Positions 46,221-54,754 are shown, counted from the stretch's first letter. The stretch is 64,000 nucleotides of DNA from Bin87 sp964347975 (GCA_964347975.1 CAYGAY010000016.1:1-64000), one strand, 5' to 3'. Numbers and translations: made by a program. Notes: a model not told the origin generated them from the letters alone.

Positions 46221-47174
46221 ATGCGACAGTACGCCATCAAACGAATCGGCCTGTTCATACCGACGGTGTTGCTGGTCACGATTATCGTCTTCGTGGTGAT
46301 GCGGCTGATCCCCGGGGATCCCGCGCTGGCAATTCTGAGCGCTGACGATGCGGTGTACACGCAGGAAGAGTTGGCGCAGCTCCGGGCCGAACTGGGAACT
46401 GACCGGCCAATCGTGGTGCAGTACGCTGAATGGATGGGCGGACTGTTCAGGGGCGATTTCGGCACCTCTTACTGGTGGGGCGGTCCGGTAATGGAGCGGC
46501 TGGGTGAGCGCATCCCGGTAACCATCGAGCTGGCGCTGCTGGGTATCGCTCTCGCGGTGGTCTGCGCTGTTCCCCTGGGCGTTATTTCCGCCATCAGGCC
46601 CGACAGCCCGTTGGACTACGCATCACGGGTATTCACCCTGGTCGGCATTTCCATCCCCACGTTCTTCAGCGGCATTTTGTTGACCATACTGCTGATCCGG
46701 GCGTTCGGTTGGTTGCCACCCTTGGGCTACGAAGACATTTGGGAAGACCCGTGGACTAACATCAAACAACTGTTGCTGCCGGCCCTGGCTCTCGGCTTCT
46801 ACGACATGGCGTTCATCGCGCGAGTAACTCGCTCCTCCATGATGGAGATCTTACGCGAGGACTACATGCGGACCGCTCGGGCCAAAGGTCTGCGGGAGAC
46901 CGTAGTGCTGGCGCGACACGGGTTGAAGAACGCGGTTCTCCCGGTTCTTACCATTTCCGGTTGGCAGTTTGGGCGTCTTTTCGGCGGCACGGTTATCATC
47001 GAAAAGATTTTCCTGATACCCGGCGTTGGGCAGTTGCTGATCGATGCGATATACCAGCGGGACTTTCCGACCATTCAAGCTGTCATAGTGATCGTTGCCC
47101 TGTCCATCGTCGTTGTTAACCTCCTGGTTGACCTGTTGTACGGGTGGCTTGACCCCCGGATCAGATATGCTTAG
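46221..47174 (+). CDS. ABC transporter permease, DppB type (cassette 1)
   Basis: A 317-residue inner-membrane permease with about six helices. The N-terminal helix IGLFIPTVLLVTIIVFVVMR and RLIPGDPA follow the DppB/OppB pattern. The EAA-like coupling loop is seen at RTARAKGLRETVVLARHGLKNAVLP near residue 215. It starts 123 nt after the binding protein. Pairs with the following DppC-type permease. Confidence 0.93.
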   Translation: MRQYAIKRIGLFIPTVLLVTIIVFVVMRLIPGDPALAILSADDAVYTQEELAQLRAELGTDRPIVVQYAEWMGGLFRGDFGTSYWWGGPVMERLGERIPVTIELALLGIALAVVCAVPLGVISAIRPDSPLDYASRVFTLVGISIPTFFSGILLTILLIRAFGWLPPLGYEDIWEDPWTNIKQLLLPALALGFYDMAFIARVTRSSMMEILREDYMRTARAKGLRETVVLARHGLKNAVLPVLTISGWQFGRLFGGTVIIEKIFLIPGVGQLLIDAIYQRDFPTIQAVIVIVALSIVVVNLLVDLLYGWLDPRIRYA

Positions 47175-47223
47175 GCAGGACAGGAATCACGGGCAACCAT
47201 CGGGTAACGACGGAGCATCATTC

Positions 47224-48141
47224 ATGGCGACGTACAACACGGGACAAACGGCAGAACCGTCGGCAATCGGAGCGCAACTGCTGGATATGCGGCCCAAGCA
47301 GACCGTGCTGCAAAAGTTGGCTGCTTTCGCTCGGACCAAGCCCTTGGGAGCAGTTAGCGCAGGCATCATCATCCTCACTATCCTGACGGCGATTTTTTCG
47401 CAGCTTATCGTGCCTTACGACCCTCTGGACTTGGCGCACGAGCCATTTATTAACCCTCAGCCAGGGGCGCTGCTGGGGGCCGACGAACTGGGGAGAGACG
47501 TGCTCAGCCGTATAATCTACGGGGCCCGGGTGTCGATGTACGTAGGTTTGATGAGCGTGATAATCGGAATCAGCCTGGGCACGGTTATCGGCATATTGAG
47601 CGCCTACGTCGGAGGTGTGCTGGACTTGGCCATCCAGCGCATCGTCGATGCGCTGATGGCCTTCCCGGCGATTATCATGGCATTGGGCTTGACGGCCGCG
47701 CTGGGGCCGTCGATAAACAACATAGTCGCGGCGCTGGTGGTGATCCTCATGCCGGGCGCGATCCGGGTGATTCGCTCCCAAGTGTTGAGCATCAAAGAGT
47801 TGGATTACACTCTGGCAGCGGAGGCTATCGGAGCTCGTCCCTGGCGGATAATGCTGCGCCACATCATGCCCAATGTTGCAGCCAGCTATATTGTGTTGAG
47901 CACCATAACCTTGGGACTGGCTATCATCATCGAAGCATCGCTTACCTTCCTTGGCGTCGGCGTATCGCCCGATATTCCGACGTGGGGCGGGATGCTAACG
48001 GAAGGCGCGCAGAAGTACATCCGCACGGCGTGGTGGTTGGCCGTTTTCCCCGGCTTGGCCATCTCGATAGTGGTGTTCTCCATCAACTTTCTGGGCGACG
48101 CCTTGCGTGATACGCTGGATCCCCGGTTGCGGGGGCGGTAG
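47224..48141 (+). CDS. ABC transporter permease, DppC type (cassette 1)
   Basis: A 305-residue permease partner. The cytoplasmic N terminus (MATYNTGQTAEPSAIG) precedes helix AVSAGIIILTILTAIFSQLIV. The conserved GADELGRDVLSRIIYGARVS and the EAA loop EAIGARPWRIMLRHIMPNV are present, with TWGGMLTEG near the end. GGAG lies 9 nt before ATG 47224. Transport energy must come from ATPases encoded elsewhere. Confidence 0.93.
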   Translation: MATYNTGQTAEPSAIGAQLLDMRPKQTVLQKLAAFARTKPLGAVSAGIIILTILTAIFSQLIVPYDPLDLAHEPFINPQPGALLGADELGRDVLSRIIYGARVSMYVGLMSVIIGISLGTVIGILSAYVGGVLDLAIQRIVDALMAFPAIIMALGLTAALGPSINNIVAALVVILMPGAIRVIRSQVLSIKELDYTLAAEAIGARPWRIMLRHIMPNVAASYIVLSTITLGLAIIIEASLTFLGVGVSPDIPTWGGMLTEGAQKYIRTAWWLAVFPGLAISIVVFSINFLGDALRDTLDPRLRGR

Positions 48142-48171
48142 TCTCGCCGGCGCAAACCAATAAAGAACACC

Positions 48172-48194
48172 GGGGCGGGTTTCAAACCCGCCCC
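48172..48194. terminator. GC-rich hairpin between convergent genes, cassette 1
   Basis: GGGGCGGGTTT pairs with AAACCCGCCCC (11 bp). It lies between the permease end (48141) and the protease stop (48223). The same hairpin recurs at 53172-53200 in cassette 2. No T-tract, so a bidirectional stop is only probable. Confidence 0.5.
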
Positions 48195-48222
48195 ATACAC
48201 ATATAGACGTGCCAGCAGTGGG

Positions 48223-48582
48223 TTAGATATGCAGTTCATCAATGGAGACGAGGCTGGGGTTAGGCTGGGTAGGGTCAACCATCAGGTCAAAGTTTTCCAG
48301 CGTGGTAGCGCCCAACAGGTATTGCCCTTCCAGGCCGAAAATGACCGGACAGGTACGTTCACGGTCATCAATGCGAAATCGCGCTTCTCCGACATCGCGT
48401 TGAATGAAATTGCCATCTGCAATTCGGTAAGTGCGGCGTTCTAACGGCGCAAGGCTCAAGGACGCCAGCAGGGATTCCGGTATCACCGAATGAGTCGAGC
48501 CAGTATCGACCAACGCGGAGACCGGAAGGAAATCGCCGCCGAGGGGATGGCCAACTCCGATTTGTACCTCAAACGTTCCCAT
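48223..48582 (-). CDS. Clan AA aspartic protease (cassette 1)
   Basis: A 119-residue retropepsin-like protein with the catalytic motif ALVDTGSTHSVIP (Asp26) and the second motif YLLGATTLENF. It lies on the opposite strand, converging on the permease genes. It is homologous to the gene at 53243-53602, which has the same position in the second cassette, and more distantly to 31499-31891. Usual single-domain length. It is not known whether it acts on peptides taken up by the importer. Confidence 0.82.
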   Translation of the reverse strand: MGTFEVQIGVGHPLGGDFLPVSALVDTGSTHSVIPESLLASLSLAPLERRTYRIADGNFIQRDVGEARFRIDDRERTCPVIFGLEGQYLLGATTLENFDLMVDPTQPNPSLVSIDELHI

Positions 48583-48764
48583 GTTCGTTCTCCTGAACCT
48601 CTACCGTCTCATCTCCTGTACGATATTATGTGGCCCCGCTGGAGCCGTCAACCGCTCGCCGGTTCCTCCGCAGGGTCTTTCGGCAACCGTGCTGAACCGT
48701 GGCTGCCCGCAGCGGATCCCGGCTGCGCGACTGGCAGAGTAGCGGCGATTTACCTAATGCCTTT

Positions 48765-48794
48765 GCCTCTTCCCGTTGGGAGAGGCTTTTTCTT
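48765..48794 (+). terminator. Rho-independent terminator
   Basis: GCCTCTTCCC loops through GTT to GGGAGAGGC (one bulge) and is followed by TTTTTCTT. Plus-strand orientation; it insulates cassette 2 from upstream transcription. Confidence 0.7.
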
Positions 48795-48837
48795 GGGCGT
48801 TTTTCGTAGTAATGGTTCACGATTCCGTTGTCCGCTA

Positions 48838-48866
48838 TTGACACGCGGTGGTTGCTCCGATATTAT
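48838..48866 (+). promoter_or_regulatory. Sigma-70-type promoter of ABC cassette 2
   Basis: TTGACA (48838-48843), 17-nt spacer, TATTAT (48861-48866). The lipoprotein gene starts 150 nt later, leaving a leader of about 140 nt. Confidence 0.68.
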
Positions 48867-49015
48867 TCCCGCCACTGTCGCTCGCGGATTGTGGCGATTT
48901 TCACAAATGGTCACGGCCGGGAGTTTTCCGTACCCATCGGCGGGCCTCGTTTGCCGGCTGCCTGATGGGATCAAAACAATTTCGTCGCCATGACGTCGGG
49001 AGGGTCACACCAAAT

Positions 49016-50956
49016 ATGAAGCCATCCAATTTTGGCCGACCATTCGCGCGAACGTTGCTGCCCCTGGCGGGAGCGGTTGCGCTTGTAGTCGGCATCGCCT
49101 GCGGCGGAGCCGAAGAAGCCCCCGCTCCCGCGGCTCCGGCTGCATCGCAGCAGCAACAGCAGGCTCCGGCAGCCACCGACGCGCCGGCTGCGCCGGCCGC
49201 TACCAATACCCCGATTCCACAGGCCGCAGCGGCTACCGTGCGTCCCACCAACACCCCGGCGCCCACGGCGGTGCCGCGCGTGGCCGCGACGCCGACGCCC
49301 ATCGCCGGGCCCCAGTACGGCGGGACTCTGCTGATGTCGGCCTACGCCGATACCAAAGACTGGGACCCGCTCGGTTCTTCGTCCCTCTCCAGCGTGATTT
49401 CCTACTCGCAGCTGTACAACCAGGTCGTGCAGTTCGACACGGAGGACACTGCCGCCATCACCGGCGACCTGGCGGCGTCGTGGGATGTCAGCCCGGACGG
49501 CCTCACTTACACCTTCCACCTGCGGGATGATATGCAGTGGACCGACGGCACCGAGATTACTTCGTCCGACGTTATCACCACGATGAGCCGCTACGCCAAC
49601 CCCTGCAACGGCACGGGGCGCTCCGGCCTCTGGCGCAACTACACCGTCAAGATGGAAGTGACGGACAAGGACGGCGGCGACTGCACGCCCACCAACCAGG
49701 ATGCGGTACTGCGAGCCATTGACGACAAGACCGTGGAGTTCAACCTCCAGTTCGCTTCCGGCACGTTCATCAAGTTCCTGGCCATCGACTACGCCAAGGT
49801 CCTGCCGGGCCACCTGCTGGACTCCGACCCCAACTGCGCCGTGCGGGACGCGGCCAACCCCTGCTTCCTGAACCTGGGCGAGAACATCATCGACCGCGGC
49901 GCTACCTCCGGCCCCTTCATATTGGAAGAGTACCAGGTTGGCGACTTCTACAAGGTCAACAAGAACCCAGACTACTTCAAAGATGGGCGGCCTTACGTTG
50001 ACCGCATTGAGCACTACATCTTCCCTGGCACCGCCAAAGACCGGCTCATTGCCCAGTTTGAGGCGCGTCAGCTCGACATGGGCAACGGCGGGTTCAACAA
50101 CCTGTCCCCCACCCAGAACCTGGACCTGGAGAAGAGCACCGACGGCGAGTACGTAGCGCACCCCATTCCCGCCGGCACTAACTGGGGCCTGATGCTCAAC
50201 GTCAAGAAGCCCCAGTTCCAGGAGCACAAGGTAAGACAAGCCATCAACCTGGCCATTGACCGGCAGGAGATTGACGAGCGCGTCTTCGACAATACGTCCG
50301 GCAGCTACTGCCCGCTGATGGGCCTGGCCCACTCCAACGAGGAGTGCAATTCCTGGCCCGGCATTCGCCCGAAGGATACGGCGGAAGGGCAGCAGGACCT
50401 GGCGGACGCCAAAGCCCTGATGGCGGAGGCCGGCGTGCCCGACGGCTTTGAAGTCCAGTACACCGTGCGCCAGGTTGGCAATTACCCCGACCAGTGCCAG
50501 GTCGTCAAGCAGCAGTTGCAGGATGCCCTGGGCATCACCGGCGATATTGAGACCCTGCCCAGCGCGGCCGGATACGCCAAGTACGGCACGTCTCGCGCGG
50601 AAGGGTCCGCCGGCGACTGGGAAATCAGCTGCCAGGGCGAAGGCATGGTGGTGTACGACCTGGACGCCATTTACGGCGGCGTGTATCTCAAGGGCGGCAC
50701 CCGCAACTACACCGACTGGTCGAGCGACCAGGTGGTTGAATGGTTCGAGCGCCAGAAGGTGGAGCTGGACCTGGACGCCCGCCGGGAAATCAACAAGGAA
50801 GCCGAACTTTGGCTGCACAGCTTCGAGGATAACCATTGGGTGACCTTGCAGTTGGGCGGATTGCTCTGGATGGTCCACCGGGACGTGAAGGGCTTCAACG
50901 CTCCTCAAACCGTGCAGTACCAGTTCAAGCACGAAGACCTGTGGCTGGACCGCTAG
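49016..50956 (+). CDS. ABC transporter peptide-binding lipoprotein (cassette 2)
   Basis: A 646-residue SBP_bac_5-type lipoprotein. The signal LAGAVALVVGIAC ends in a lipobox Cys, followed by an Ala/Pro/Gln-rich linker. The mature domain has GGTLLMSAYADTKDWDPLGS and ends KHEDLWLDR. It is a paralog of 44157-46097 over its full length, with an extra Cys pair region (DPNCAVRDAANPCFLNLG) absent from the first copy, which may alter ligand choice. GGGAGG lies 12 nt before the ATG at 49016. Confidence 0.93.
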   Translation: MKPSNFGRPFARTLLPLAGAVALVVGIACGGAEEAPAPAAPAASQQQQQAPAATDAPAAPAATNTPIPQAAAATVRPTNTPAPTAVPRVAATPTPIAGPQYGGTLLMSAYADTKDWDPLGSSSLSSVISYSQLYNQVVQFDTEDTAAITGDLAASWDVSPDGLTYTFHLRDDMQWTDGTEITSSDVITTMSRYANPCNGTGRSGLWRNYTVKMEVTDKDGGDCTPTNQDAVLRAIDDKTVEFNLQFASGTFIKFLAIDYAKVLPGHLLDSDPNCAVRDAANPCFLNLGENIIDRGATSGPFILEEYQVGDFYKVNKNPDYFKDGRPYVDRIEHYIFPGTAKDRLIAQFEARQLDMGNGGFNNLSPTQNLDLEKSTDGEYVAHPIPAGTNWGLMLNVKKPQFQEHKVRQAINLAIDRQEIDERVFDNTSGSYCPLMGLAHSNEECNSWPGIRPKDTAEGQQDLADAKALMAEAGVPDGFEVQYTVRQVGNYPDQCQVVKQQLQDALGITGDIETLPSAAGYAKYGTSRAEGSAGDWEISCQGEGMVVYDLDAIYGGVYLKGGTRNYTDWSSDQVVEWFERQKVELDLDARREINKEAELWLHSFEDNHWVTLQLGGLLWMVHRDVKGFNAPQTVQYQFKHEDLWLDR

Positions 50957-50972
50957 GCTCGCGCGTACCCGC

Positions 50973-51090
50973 TTTGTCATTGCGAGCGCAGCGTGGCAAT
51001 CTCGTTCCCGCAGCGGTGGATGCTCGCCACGAGTGTGTGTTGCGGCGACGAGATTCCATCGCCCGCCTACGGCGGCCGGGGAATGACAAA
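50973..51090. repeat. Dispersed repeat family A, copy 3
   Basis: Starts TTTGTCATTGCGAGCGCAG and ends GGGGAATGACAAACTG, with GGCAATCTCGTTCC and GACGAGATTCC inside. It lies between the lipoprotein and permease genes of cassette 2, where cassette 1 has no such insert. Confidence 0.65.
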
Positions 51091-51168
51091 CTGGGTAAGT
51101 GTGAGGGCCGCCGCTAGGCTGTCGCGTCAGAAAAGGACTTCCCGGTACAATGGTTCGGTAAACCAACA

Positions 51169-51198
51169 CGTAGGGGCGAATAGTCATTCGCCCCTACG
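51169..51198. repeat. Palindrome GGGGCGAAT/ATTCGCCCC, copy 1
   Basis: GTAGGGGCGAAT then AGTC then ATTCGCCCCTAC, a 12-13-bp stem just upstream of the permease gene. A variant lies at 58596-58623. Confidence 0.65.
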
Positions 51199-51216
51199 GC
51201 GCGAAAGGCAGATTCC

Positions 51217-52173
51217 ATGCGACAGTACGCATTGAAACGCATAGCATTGATCATCCCTACCGTGCTGCTGGTGTCCATCATCGTGTTCACGGTGATGCGA
51301 TTGTTGCCCGGCGACCCGGCACTGGTGATTTTGAGCGAAGGCGACGCGGCCTTTACCCAGGAGGAGCTGGAAAGCCTCCGCAAGCAGCTGGGAACCGACC
51401 GTCCTATCGTCGTTCAGTACGGAGATTGGATTTACGGGCTGGTTCAGGGAGATCTGGGCACTTCTATCTGGCGGTCGGGACAGCCGGTTTCCAAACTGGT
51501 CGGCGACCGGATATTCCGCACGCTGGAGTTGGCGGTGCTGGCAATCCTGATCGCGGTGGTTTTCGCGGTGCCGCTGGGGGTAATTTCGGCAATTAAACCG
51601 GACAGCGTTATCGACTATTTCGCCAGAGTCATTGCCCTGGTGGGGATTTCTGTTCCCACGTTCTTCGCGGGTCTATTGGTTGTGCTGGTGCTTTCTCGCG
51701 GCTTCGGCTGGCTGCCGCCCCTGGGCTACACGGATCTATGGGATGACCCCTGGAAGAACATTCAACAGATGTTCTTGCCGGCGTTGGCTTTGGGTTTTTA
51801 TGACATGGCCTTCATCGCCCGGGTTACGCGCTCATCCATGATGGAAATAATTCGCGAAGACTACATGCGGACGGCGCGGGCCAAAGGATTGGCGGAGCGG
51901 ATAGTCCTGGTGCGGCATGGCTTGAAAAACGCCGTACTCCCTATCCTGACCATTTCGGGGTGGCAATTCGGCCGACTGTTCGGCGGCACGGTCATCATCG
52001 AAAGCATCTTCAAGGTTCCGGGCATCGGAACTCTGCTCATCGAAACCGTGTTCCAGCGGGACTTCCCCACCATCCAGGCCATCATCATCGTCATCGCGGT
52101 GTCCATCGTCATCATCAACCTGTTGGTTGACCTGCTGTACGGGCTGCTCGACCCGCGCATCCGGTATGCCTAG
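51217..52173 (+). CDS. ABC transporter permease, DppB type (cassette 2)
   Basis: A 318-residue permease, paralog of 46221-47174: MRQYALKRIALIIPTVLLVS against MRQYAIKRIGLFIPTVLLVT. The EAA-like loop RTARAKGLAERIVLVRHGLKN and the C terminus LLYGLLDPRIRYA are conserved. 260 nt separate it from the lipoprotein gene because two repeats lie between. Confidence 0.93.
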   Translation: MRQYALKRIALIIPTVLLVSIIVFTVMRLLPGDPALVILSEGDAAFTQEELESLRKQLGTDRPIVVQYGDWIYGLVQGDLGTSIWRSGQPVSKLVGDRIFRTLELAVLAILIAVVFAVPLGVISAIKPDSVIDYFARVIALVGISVPTFFAGLLVVLVLSRGFGWLPPLGYTDLWDDPWKNIQQMFLPALALGFYDMAFIARVTRSSMMEIIREDYMRTARAKGLAERIVLVRHGLKNAVLPILTISGWQFGRLFGGTVIIESIFKVPGIGTLLIETVFQRDFPTIQAIIIVIAVSIVIINLLVDLLYGLLDPRIRYA

Positions 52174-52216
52174 ACCCGGCGCAAACCGTTGAACCCGACC
52201 ACGGAGAATTAGCTGG

Positions 52217-53146
52217 ATGACTACGATTAACGCCGGGCAGGGACTATCTGTTGCCGATGGCGACGCTCAACTGCTGGACATGCGCCCGCGGCAGACGCAG
52301 GTGCAAAGGCTGGTCAACTTCGCCAGAACCAAGCCCTTGGGAGCGGTCAGCGCTGTCATCATTCTGCTGACAATTCTGGCGGCGGCGGTCTCCTACGCGA
52401 TACCGGGTATTTTGCCTCACGACCCTCTGGACGTGCGCGCCCACGAGGAGAAATATCTGCCGCCGCAACCCGGAGCATGGCTGGGGAGCGATCATTTGGG
52501 AAGAGACGAGCTGAGCCGCCTCATTGCCGGTTCGCAAATCTCTATCTACGTGGGTTTGCTCAGTGTCGGTATCGGCGTTACTTTGGGCGCCCTCATCGGC
52601 ATCATCAGCGCATACGTGGGCGGCGCGGTTGACCTGGCCATTCAACGGTTGGTTGACGCGATGATGGCCTTCCCGCCCATCATCCTCGCGTTGGGACTGG
52701 TGGCGGTTTTGGGAGGCTCCGCCAACAACGTCATCATTGCCTTGTTGGTCATCCTGTTGCCGGGCACCATCAGAGTAATCCGTTCCCAGGTATTAAGCAT
52801 CAAGGAACTGGACTATACTTTGGCGGCCACCGCCATCGGAGCCGGTTCCATCCGCATCATGCTGCGCCACATCCTGCCCAACGTGGTAGCCAGCTATATC
52901 GTGCTGGGAACCATAACTCTGGGATTTGCCATCATCATCGAGGCGTCGCTGTCTTTCCTGGGGGTGGGCGTACCGCCGGACATTCCCACGTGGGGCGGAA
53001 TGCTGACCCGAGGCACTGAGGAAATCCGCATTGCCTGGTGGCTCGCCGTCTTTCCCGGTATCGCCATATCCATAGTGGTGTTCGCCATTAACTTCCTTGG
53101 CGACGCGCTGCGCGATACGCTGGACCCGCGGCTGCGGGGACGGTAG
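52217..53146 (+). CDS. ABC transporter permease, DppC type (cassette 2)
   Basis: A 309-residue permease, paralog of 47224-48141. It starts MTTINAGQGLSVADGDAQLL and keeps GSDHLGRDELSRLIAGSQIS, the EAA loop ATAIGAGSIRIMLRHILPNV, and the C terminus LGDALRDTLDPRLRGR. GGAG lies about 10 nt upstream. It follows the DppB-type gene by 43 nt. Confidence 0.93.
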   Translation: MTTINAGQGLSVADGDAQLLDMRPRQTQVQRLVNFARTKPLGAVSAVIILLTILAAAVSYAIPGILPHDPLDVRAHEEKYLPPQPGAWLGSDHLGRDELSRLIAGSQISIYVGLLSVGIGVTLGALIGIISAYVGGAVDLAIQRLVDAMMAFPPIILALGLVAVLGGSANNVIIALLVILLPGTIRVIRSQVLSIKELDYTLAATAIGAGSIRIMLRHILPNVVASYIVLGTITLGFAIIIEASLSFLGVGVPPDIPTWGGMLTRGTEEIRIAWWLAVFPGIAISIVVFAINFLGDALRDTLDPRLRGR

Positions 53147-53171
53147 GCGGTCATACTATCCAGCAATCGGT

Positions 53172-53200
53172 GGGGGGCGGGTTTGTGAAACCCGCCCCCC
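53172..53200. terminator. GC-rich hairpin between convergent genes, cassette 2
   Basis: GGGGGGCGGGTTT pairs with AAACCCGCCCCCC (13 bp, GTG loop). Positional match of the 48172-48194 hairpin. No T-tract follows. Confidence 0.5.
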
Positions 53201-53242
53201 ACTGACTTTCTAGAACCGGCAACCGGGCGACGGGCGACTCTT

Positions 53243-53602
53243 TTACAAGTCCAGCTCCTCTATCGCAACCAGGCGTGGATTCGGGTCGGTGGGGTCAACC
53301 ATCAGATTGAAAATCTCCAGCGTAGTCGCGCCTAACAGATACCTATCCTCAGGCCCGAATATGACCGGGCAAGTCCGTTGCCGGCCCGCAATGCTGAAAC
53401 GCGCATCGGCTACATCATATTCAACGCGCCGTCCATCGGCCACTCTAAAGCGGAGACGCTCCAGAGGCGTCACCTCCAGCTGTGCCAGTAGGGACGCCGG
53501 GGCCATAGAATGCGCGGCGCCGGTATCAACTAACGCTGATACCTGATGCAAGTCGCCGCCGTGAGGATGGCCGATGCCGACCTTCACCCGAAAGGCCCCC
53601 AT
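53243..53602 (-). CDS. Clan AA aspartic protease (cassette 2)
   Basis: A 119-residue retropepsin-like protein with ALVDTGAAHSMAP (Asp26) and YLLGATTLEIFNLMVDPTDP. Same length, strand and position as the protease of cassette 1. The first Thr/Ser after DTG differs (DTGAAH here, DTGSTH there). Probably a homodimeric protease. Confidence 0.82.
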   Translation of the reverse strand: MGAFRVKVGIGHPHGGDLHQVSALVDTGAAHSMAPASLLAQLEVTPLERLRFRVADGRRVEYDVADARFSIAGRQRTCPVIFGPEDRYLLGATTLEIFNLMVDPTDPNPRLVAIEELDL

Positions 53603-53737
53603 GTACTCGCCTCCGAGCTATGCGTAGCTCACGCTTTGATACTACGTCGCCCCATCAATACCGTCAACGCCGTCAATTTTCCGCCCATCCTCTGCCGGGC
53701 GTGCTAAACTGCGTCCAAACCTACCGGAGGTTCCGTT

Positions 53738-54670
53738 ATGTCCTGGAGTTTTGAACTGGTCGCCGGTCCCTACGGCGGCACTACGGAGGGACCGGTTTGG
53801 GACGGTCAAGCAGTGCTGTTCACGCATATCCCGGCTTCCAGGATTTTGCGTTACGATCCTAAGACTGGCGAAGTGTCGGAGTACTTCAACGAAACCTTCA
53901 ACACTAACGGTCTGTGTTTCGATGCCAATGGCAATCTTTACGGATGCCAGCAAGGCCGCCGCCGAATTGCGCGTTTTGACGCGACAACTAATACGATGAC
54001 GTCGCTGCCGCATCTCTTGGATGGAAAGCGTCACAACAATCCCAACGACTTGGCAGTGGATAAATCCGGGCGCATCTGGTTCACCGATCCCTATTCCGGC
54101 ATTGGCGGCAGTGGGCCACAGGAATTGGACCATATGTCGGTGCTGCGCCTGGCCCCCAGGGGAAATGACCAATGGGATTTGGTGCGAGCCACCACCGACA
54201 TCAGCCGTCCGAACGGAATTTTAGTCAGCCGTGACCAGAAGACCGTGTACATCGCACAGAGTGATTATGGCGCGGACCGGCGCCGCGAACTCCGCGCCTA
54301 CCCGATCAACGACGACGGATCCCTTGGCGAATACCGCACGCTGCACACCTTTGGCATCGACGGAGGCGCTATCGACGGCGATATGCGCGGCCAGGGCAGC
54401 AGCGGAGTGCAGCGGGGCGTGGACGGCATGACATTGGACGATGAGGGGAACATCATCGTCTGCGCCGGCTGGGAGGCCGCCGGCCCGGGCCCAATCATAT
54501 ATGTGTTCTCGCCGGAAGGTCGCGTGCTGGAAACCCATCCGATGCGCGTTGACCGACCCACCAACTGTTGCTTTGGCGACCCTGATATGCGTTCATTGTA
54601 CGTCACTACCGGCGGCGGCCATCTGTTCCGGGCACGAACCAACCGCACCGGTTGGATCATGTGGCCGTAA
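53738..54670 (+). CDS. SMP-30/gluconolactonase family protein
   Basis: A 310-residue six-bladed beta-propeller of the SMP-30/Gluconolaconase/LRE family. It shows GTTEGPVWDGQAVLFT (metal-ligand Glu region), NGLCFDANGNLYGCQ, NNPNDLAVDKSGRIWFTDPY (metal-binding Asn and Asp) and DGMTLDDEGNIIVC. It likely hydrolyses a sugar or other lactone. GGAGG lies before the ATG. It stands next to a BNR-repeat gene on the same strand. Confidence 0.88.
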   Translation: MSWSFELVAGPYGGTTEGPVWDGQAVLFTHIPASRILRYDPKTGEVSEYFNETFNTNGLCFDANGNLYGCQQGRRRIARFDATTNTMTSLPHLLDGKRHNNPNDLAVDKSGRIWFTDPYSGIGGSGPQELDHMSVLRLAPRGNDQWDLVRATTDISRPNGILVSRDQKTVYIAQSDYGADRRRELRAYPINDDGSLGEYRTLHTFGIDGGAIDGDMRGQGSSGVQRGVDGMTLDDEGNIIVCAGWEAAGPGPIIYVFSPEGRVLETHPMRVDRPTNCCFGDPDMRSLYVTTGGGHLFRARTNRTGWIMWP

Positions 54671-54683
54671 CGAACGGCAACAC

Positions 54684-54712
54684 TTGACAAGCCACGACAT
54701 TGCGCAAACAAT
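54684..54712 (+). promoter_or_regulatory. Promoter candidate upstream of BNR-repeat gene
   Basis: TTGACA (54684-54689), 17-nt spacer, AACAAT (54707-54712), 43 nt before the ATG. The -10 box is imperfect. Confidence 0.45.
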
Positions 54713-54754
54713 CTGCTGAACCGCAACCGCTACCCAACCCAGGAGAAGAGGCAA

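Larger units (their letters stand above)
48583..49015. other. Inter-cassette region
   Basis: No gene is seen in these 433 nt. The region contains a rho-independent terminator (48765-48794) and the promoter of the second cassette (48838-48866). Confidence 0.7.
44026..53602 (+). repeat. Diverged tandem duplication of an ABC importer-protease cassette
   Basis: Unit 1 (44026-48582) and unit 2 (48838-53602) have the same order: TTGACA promoter, 646-residue binding lipoprotein, DppB-type permease, DppC-type permease, GC-rich hairpin, and a convergent 119-residue aspartic protease. Equivalent starts are offset by about 4.86-5.02 kb. Protein similarity is obvious throughout, for example SAYADTKDWDPLGSSSLSSV in both lipoproteins. 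Confidence 0.85.

Noticed and set aside
44592..51187. Long open frames opposite the ABC receptor genes
   Set aside because: GC-rich coding sequence creates long antisense frames; these lack ribosome-binding sites and recognisable domains, and the plus-strand products are clear lipoproteins.
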